A DNA stretch of 64,000 nt from Gonocerus acuteangulatus (taxonomy: Eukaryota > Arthropoda > Insecta > Hemiptera > Coreidae): the NCBI GenBank assembly GCA_946811695.1, contig OX328123.1, positions 43,303,335 to 43,367,334 on the forward strand, read 5' to 3'. The notes under the pieces were generated by a model. That model was not told the DNA's origin. It did not search any database and worked only from the letters and a program-made list of their open reading frames with translations. The first letter of the stretch is position 1. Every line of letters begins with the position of its first letter. This document shows, piece by piece, positions 57,895 through 64,000 of the stretch. Position numbers and translations under genes: made by a program.

Positions 57895-57975
57895 AGCGCG
57901 GTTCCTCCCTACTCCATAGGGAGAATCCGCTTATGAGGTTGACCTCACGACGCAATCCGGAAGTACCGGCTAGAA
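57895..57975 (-). repeat. GGAACCGCGC dispersed repeat, inverse
   Basis: Inverse of 42390-42470: gcgcggttcctccctac, ccgcttatgaggttgacctc and gacgcaatccggaagtaccg. Confidence 0.65.
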
Positions 57976-58728
57976 ACTTTAGAACCCAGACGGAGGCGTG
58001 GGGGTGCCTTGCATGAGCACCCTTGTCCCTGGGTTAACCATTGGCCGTCTCCAGCGTTTGGAAAGGTCAGGGTTGCCTGCGGCCAGGGCTGCATACAATT
58101 CAAGGGCTGTAGCCAGAAGGTTGCGGGAGGCCCTGGTGAAACAGGGCTTAAACGAAGACGCCTTCTACACGACAGAAAGGAAACGGTGGTGGGCCGAGAA
58201 ATTATATACCTCCATAGATGGTCGTTCCCTGAGAGATTCTTCGAAATGCAAAGCCTCAACTCATTGGATCTCCGCTGGCGCAGGTGCCATTCCGGCTAGG
58301 GACTTTGTCCAGTTTGTTCGCACTCACATTGGCGCGCTTCCGACTGCCGTTAGAGGATCCAGGGGCCGCAGAAATGATGGACTGGCGCTCTGTCGGGCAG
58401 GTTGTGCTTATGCAGAGACGGCCGGCCATGTGCTTCAAAGGTGCTTCTTGTCTCTCGGCGGTCGGGTTCTGCGCCATGATGCAGTGGTGCGTATGTTGGC
58501 TGACAAATTCTCTCGGCTTGGCTATGAGGTCCACGTAGAGACAACCTTTAATGCCCGGGGTAGGATGTGGAGGCCTGACATTGTAATAATGAAGGAGATC
58601 AGGGTACATATTGTCGACGTCCAGATCGTTGATTCCGCTCCTGGGCTTGATGATCTCCATGGGAGGAAATCGGCGAAGTATGCTGGAGTGTTGGAGGTCA
58701 GGGAGAAAGTTGGGTGTTTCCCAGAATC
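57965..58728 (+). pseudogene. R2-like non-LTR retrotransposon 3' coding end
   Basis: R2-group elements cut target DNA with a C-terminal restriction-like endonuclease. The frame starts abruptly with PDGGVGVPCMSTLVPGLTIG (the post-RT GGLG(I/V)P motif). It contains the zinc knuckle CRAGCAYAETAGHVLQRC (C-x3-C-x7-H-x4-C) and then the nuclease motif WRPDIVIMK...HIVDVQIV...KSAKYA (P-D, D, K), all intact. The frame is then cut by a MITE at 58729. RT and N-terminal fingers are absent. GC content is higher than the surroundings. It joins a GGAACCGCGC repeat on the left. Confidence 0.85.
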
Positions 58729-58830
58729 AGTAACAAATTTCCAAAAACCGATAAAACCGTTGTTTTTTTGTCACTTTTCTGCCAATAACGTAGAAAGTAT
58801 GCCCGGCTCGGTTTTTGGCAATTTGTTACT
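58729..58830. mobile_element. 102-bp MITE inserted in the R2-like frame
   Basis: Ends agtaacaaatttccaaaaac and its near-perfect inverse (one mismatch over about 22 bp). It shifts the last residues of the frame into unrelated sequence. Confidence 0.75.
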
Positions 58831-59535
58831 TATGGTGCGCTTTAGCGAAAAAATGACAGATACATAAAATTCTATTCTCTACAATAATCCGTCATAAAAA
58901 TAACCCCTTTCCATTGGAGATTCCAGAATTAGGGTCTCTGGAGAAGAACTGGAGAAAGTTGAGGGGTCGTGCATTAGGTCAAATGAAAGTACATTTGTCC
59001 ACGTTAAGACCTACCAAGTTTCGTTTTAAAATTTCAAAAATTGCGGAAAAAAAGGGGGGTGTCAATCGAGTTTTGAACTCCCTGTATATATATGTTTATT
59101 CTTTATTTTTATATAATTTTTTTTTCTTCTCTTTATTTCTATTAAGGAACTCATGTAAATTTAATTATTAGTTTATGTATGTTTTAAATTATTCTAGTAC
59201 ATAAGACAACAGGTTTTTTAACCTGTCTACTTTTATTTTAATTGGACTTCTGGAGGGGTTAGTAGTAGTAACCCTTAACTCCGGAATTATGGTTGGCACA
59301 TAGCATATGGCTGGGGTGTCCTGGGTAATAAAATACACTTTTTGTTTTTGGTACTATTTATTACTCCTTGGTTTACTACCAATTCATTATGGTAAGGAGA
59401 GCCATAGCTGTATTAAGGTTTTTTAAATGTAGAACTCACTATGTGACAATTGTACTGTGCTTATTGTACTATTTCTCCCAATAAAAAAAAACAAAACAAA
59501 AAGGAAAAAAAAAAAAAAAAAAAAAAAAAACTTTC
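58831..59535 (+). mobile_element. Probable 3' part and poly(A) tail of the R2-like element
   Basis: Sequence downstream of the interrupted frame, ending in aataaaaaaaaac and an A-run of about 27 (59504-59530). Assignment to the same element is by position only. Confidence 0.4.
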
Positions 59536-59580
59536 TCGTTTCAGACCACATAGATCACGAAAATATAGGCGGTTCAAATT

Positions 59581-59700
<120 letters not shown>

Positions 59701-60920
59701 CTTGTCTGTTAACGCTCTAGCAAGCTCAATGGCCCGATTTTGATGAAATTTGGTACAAAAATCTGTCTTCTAATTTGAGAGGTCAAGTTCGTTAACCAGC
59801 AGAATCCGCCCACGGGAAGATATTGTTTGGGGCGAAATTCGCGCAAAAAAATCTTAACGCTTACGTTTTTGAGTTTATATGCTTGCAGGAACTTGTTTTA
59901 TGGGTTTCTTAACATAGGGAAACGAATGAAACCATTTTTAAGGCGATATCTGTAACTGTTTTTGAGAAAAGTTGAATCAATGTTTTTGTAAGTCATTATT
60001 TGTTTGTGGGTACTTAGAATCGAGGGATTCAATTGAAATATTTTCTACATATTGGAAATTAGTCCCAACTAAGATTTTTAAATTTTGGTTATATTTGGAG
60101 TTACGGGAGTATGCGAAAAAAATATTTTATTAATAGACATGAAAAGTTTTCGGATCTTCATACATTCTTCGTAAATATCTCCAATGGTCACCCATTCGAA
60201 TGCTTACTAAATTCTCTACAAAAAAGGTTCTAAAGCAATATTCGATGGGGCAACGTCAATCAGAGATATATGCGCTTTAAACATAAAAAGTGTTTGTTTT
60301 GTTGTTTTGAACGGGTTTTTGTCTTTGTTTATCTCACTTTTTAATTGGTTGTTTTTTGTTTTAAATTGCATTTATCAGTGAAATCAGTATTTTAGTAAAA
60401 TAAGCCAAGAAACAGCGAAAGGTATTGGTAATAAGTTTGGAGTGGCTGTGGTAATCATGATGGCAGGGGCTAATCATGATGGCGTATACATAAGGTTGTT
60501 GTTAATTCTCCTATCTATATAACCTTCCTGATAGCCTACAACTGAAGTTATCATTATTTCTTACTTTATATAAAGATTTTACCCTCGAGAGAATGGAATT
60601 TTATTTGCCATGAAGTACATATTTAAAGTTGATTATAACAGTAAAAGGAATTTGCTGGTAAAACAAAAGAAACTTAAAATGACAACGAATTTTTGGTTCG
60701 AAATAGAGCCTCAAGTGCGAGTATGTTTTCAGTACATAATTGTATTGACTTATTCATCCTTCCTCAAGAATGAGGATTAAGAATTATCCGTATTATTCAG
60801 TGTAAGTTGGCTACTGTCAGTTTCCTGTGATTTGTGATGCCCAATCTATTCCATTTCTTCGAGATCTAGGGAACTGCTCTAAGATGACGCAGTTCCTGCG
60901 AGTCGGACTTTTTTTCTAGT
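59701..60920 (+). repeat. TA-array repeat family, diverged subfamily
   Basis: After the TA array it starts tgtctgttaacgctctagca with ccgattttgatgaaatttgg, and ends agttcctgcgagtcggactt then a T-run. Start, length (about 1.2 kb) and end parallel 61770-62797; the middle is only distantly similar. Confidence 0.5.
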
Positions 60921-61424
60921 GCGCGTTAAAGTACTTGAACAGTAATGAGAGATTTTTACAGGTAACGACTCGCGCTTTAACGCCCTCTAGGAATCATACC
61001 GTTCCAAAGATATTACCATATCATGGACCTTACTACCAACCTCTCAAACATTAACGGACTACTAACTTATTATGTCCTCTCAAAATTCAGGGCCATAAAA
61101 GCAAAATGATGAAACATTGGCTTGAAATTATGAATATTTGAATATATATGCAGATGGTATTTCCCATAAGTTCCTGATAGCCTGTGAAATCTAATGATTT
61201 TCTGTACTACTTGGTTTCTTCTTGTCAAGGTGTATTGTTCGTTACTACATGCTTTTACTGTGTTCTTAATTATGAGTTCTTAATAATCAATTATGTAATT
61301 ATTATCCAATTTTACTTGGTCATTGATGGAAAACTACAAAATGGACCGTCCTTCATGACCTAATGAATAATTAAATAATGTTAGTAGTTTTAGTGATATG
61401 TTATGTAATATATTTTCATCACTA
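60921..61424. other. No gene recognised
   Basis: AT-rich sequence with no motif or clear repeat. Confidence 0.35.
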
Positions 61425-61524
61425 GTACCAAAAGTGGTTGTTTTCGGTGCGCGGTCGAGTTTAACGCGCGATGCGTAGCCGAGCGCGGAAATTAGACCAA
61501 GCACCGAAAACACTCTTTTGGTAC
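61425..61524. mobile_element. 100-bp MITE, CpG-rich
   Basis: gtaccaaaagtggttgtttt and cggtgc are mirrored by gcaccgaaaacactcttttg and gtac. The core has gcgcgatgcg, unlike the AT-rich flanks. Confidence 0.7.
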
Positions 61525-61624
61525 GCGTTATGAACAATACTTTTCATTATACTGCTCATACTTGAGTACATTAAAACCCTTTTATATTTCATTAATAACT
61601 TAAAGATACAGTAAAAGAAATTAA

Positions 61625-61756
61625 ATTGACACCTTTTAGCACTTTCCTCCGAAGGAAAGTAGCTATTGAGGTTGGACTCATGACGGAATTTTTGAAAAAT
61701 TTCTTCAAATCTTTATCGATCCTACCTAGTAGACACCGAAAATGACCCCCGTTAAA

Positions 61757-61848
<92 letters not shown>

Positions 61849-62797
61849 CTGTTAACACGATAGCGGCCAGAGTTTTTGTTTTTTCGTCACGAAACTTGGT
61901 ATATAGCATTCAATTATAAAACGATTGAACGAGTTCGTTAACCACCAAAGTCGGTCCACCGGAAGGGGGGGTTTACCCCGAACCCAAAACACTAATTTGA
62001 CTATGTCAGCCGTAATATTTGTTATATTTCAACGAAACTTAGTATTCGTAGTGGTAATATAGAGAGAAAAGTGAGATAGACAGACAATTGAGACAGGTAA
62101 ATATGTGTTGTAAAAATAAACTAAATCGGTTCATTAGGAGGGGGGGGGGGGGTTTACTCCGGGCCCACAATACCAATTCGCCACTACCAGCCGTGATGTT
62201 TGGTATATTTCGACGAAACTCGGTATTCGTAGTGGTAATCTACAGGTAAATATGTGTTCTAAAAATAAACTAAATCGGTTCATTAGAAGGGGAGGGGGTT
62301 TACTCCGGACCCAAATTCCTAATATACTCATACCGGTCGTAATTTCTGCTGTATTGTAACGAAACGCGGTATACGTAGTGGGTAACCCATGAGAAAGAAG
62401 TGTTGTAAAAATGAGCTGAATCGGTCAATCGGAAAGCGGGGGTTTAATTTGTAATATATTTCAATAAAAAAGCCCGCGAGACATAGGTTCACAAAGCCGC
62501 CGCAAGGAGCGCTTTCTACCACTAGAGTGACTGTATCCTGTTCCTGCGTTAGATCAAAATACGATAATATGAGGTTTTTTGTATTTATTACGCATTGTAA
62601 TAGGTACCATGTGTAAACATAACTCTGGAAGCAAATTAATAATTGATCAGTTACTCATTACAAATGTAAAAGAGAAGTATTCATGTTTTTATTTTATTTA
62701 TGTAGGATATTTTAAGCAAATTGTTCTGGAAAGCGTCTACACTACCCAAATTCTGAGGAAAGTGCTTAGTTATGCAGCTCCTGCGTGACGGACTTTT
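61625..62797 (+). repeat. TA-array repeat family, full copy
   Basis: Starts near the palindrome actttcctccgaaggaaagt, then the TA array (61758-61840) with a TG tract, gtctgttaacacgatagcgg, three diverged internal units of about 140 bp (each with (g)taaatatgtgttgtaaaaat or similar and a G-run), and ends tcctgcgtgacggactt then a T-run. It is the inverse of 29985-31215. Confidence 0.8.
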
Positions 62798-62819
62798 TTT
62801 TATTTGAAAAAAAAAATCT

Positions 62820-64000
62820 GTTTATTAACCTATAATATTCATTCATTTCGAGAGCTTCGCAACAAGGGTGATCTGCTCTATTGAATAACAAAGAATAAAA
62901 ACAATAAAAATGAAAAAAAAGGGGGATAAATGATAATAATAAATACAATGAAGTAATTGGTTTTGAATTAATTGGTCATGATCTCAAATTAGATAGAATC
63001 CGATGATAGGTGATAACATAGGGCTTTGATTATAATAATAATTGGTCAAATAATATGGTGACCAGCAGAAAAAATAAAATAAAATAAAATAAAATAAATA
63101 ATAAAAAGAAAAGCAAGAATAAATAAATAAAATAAATAAAAATAAATAAATAAAGGAATAAGGAACATAAATTAAAATAATAATGGCAATAAATAAAAGA
63201 TATAAAGGAATGAATAGGTTGACAATTATTGTAAGATCAGAAATTTTGTTGGGAATTAAGATCGTGGGTCATTTGTAATATTACTATATTTTATTGTACG
63301 CATTCGTGGTCATTAAGTATGTCAGTATGGTATCAATATATGGGCTCTTTTCTGCTAACAGCTCGCTAAGGTCATGGGGTGCCTGTAGGTTGTCTCTTTT
63401 TATGCAGTCTGTTAGTAGGTGTTTCACTGTTAAAGGAACGTTGCACGTATCGCATCTAGGCTTGTCTTGTTTCGTAAATAGGTGTGAGTGAGTGAGGCGT
63501 GTATGTCCGATTCTCAGTCTTGTTAGTACAACTTCGTCACGTCTTGTTCTCAGTTTGTTTGACGTATAAGGTCGTATATTGCTCTTTATTTTCCTTAGGT
63601 GGTTATCTGGAGTGCTATACCAAGTGGCGTGCCACCTATTCAGGACTGCTCTTGTTATTGTTATTTGTAGGTCTTGAACTGTAAGTAAGTACTGGTCGTT
63701 CGGTTGGCTTGTAGTAGCAAGTTTTGCATGTTCGTCCGCTAATGTAGACTGTCCGATGTTCTCATGACCAGGAACCCATACCATTGTTACCATTGTGTGT
63801 TGGTCCTTTAGTCTCAGTAGTTCTTGTACAATTTTGATGATGATCGGGTTGGTGTTGTAGATATTGTATAGGGAGAGTAAACAACTTAATGAATCTGTAC
63901 ATAGTATTATGTGCGGTATTGTAGTCTGTACGTTAGATAGGCCCAAAAGTATACCTTGCAGCTCTGTTGAATATATACTTGTGTCTAATGGAAGGCTGAT
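62820..64000 (-). pseudogene. LINE with RNase H domain, 3' end, continues off the right edge
   Basis: The minus-strand frame from 64000 to the stop just before 63284 is uninterrupted: DTSIYSTELQGILLGL (E of the ELxAI motif), HIILCTDSLSCLLSLY (D), VTMVWVPGHENIGQSTLADE (H, D), then [19 protein letters not shown] and CDTCNVPLTVKHLLTDC (C..C....H....C tail). All visible RNase H catalytic residues are kept; the first D and the RT lie outside. The 3' UTR (62820-63283) includes A/T-rich tracts of aataa units. It is the same family as the truncated copy at 28209-28880. This is the least damaged LINE coding in the window and may be recent. Marked as pseudogene only because the element is incomplete here. 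Confidence 0.85.

Noticed and set aside
58256..58660. 134-codon minus-strand ORF
   Set aside because: It is the shadow of the R2-like frame on the plus strand, which carries the zinc knuckle and nuclease motifs.

Overview
The window is nuclear DNA of an arthropod, most likely an insect. It is AT-rich, genes are split by GT-AG introns that can exceed 7 kb, and most of the sequence is interspersed repeat. I cannot name the species.

Two host genes can be reconstructed exon by exon. On the + strand (246-10679) lie the last eight exons of an SLC1/EAAT-type transporter. The joined exons give an uninterrupted 427-codon frame with a stop. Family architecture is kept, but the two sodium-coordinating acidic residues are replaced. 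On the - strand (36579-26764) lie five exons of a calmodulin-like protein, 150 codons with four canonical EF-hand loops, clearly divergent from true calmodulin. Its start codon lies in an unseen upstream exon.

Mobile DNA fills most of the rest. 0-11 kb: transporter introns carry G-tract MITEs, tRNA-derived SINEs, an RTE-type reverse transcriptase with one frameshift, a PIF/Harbinger-like fragment, a Helitron-like element and a long palindrome. 11-26.7 kb: AT-rich sequence with no recognised gene, containing SINE pieces and a hAT-type foldback with a perfect 8-bp target duplication. 26.7-36.6 kb: the calmodulin-like gene; its large intron holds elements nested up to three deep, and an uninterrupted relative of the host element in the same window gives the empty sites. 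37-45.4 kb: Penelope-like material, including inverted pairs of hammerhead-ribozyme motifs, a GIY-YIG open frame followed by a hammerhead motif, and a composite unit joining GIY-YIG and LINE-type RNase H coding between inverted ribozyme-bearing arms. 45.4-54 kb: mostly unrecognised DNA with SINEs (one derived from 5S rRNA), MITEs and a foldback with long arms. 54-64 kb: a CTCTAC minisatellite, a Pif1-type helicase fragment, an R2-like endonuclease fragment, TA-array repeats and an RNase H LINE running off the right edge.

The strongest leads are the set of hammerhead motifs in at least four sequence contexts (six copies), the GIY-YIG/RNase H composite, and the transporter lacking its sodium-site aspartates. 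Intron boundaries, alignments and folds were worked out by eye; no database search was run.
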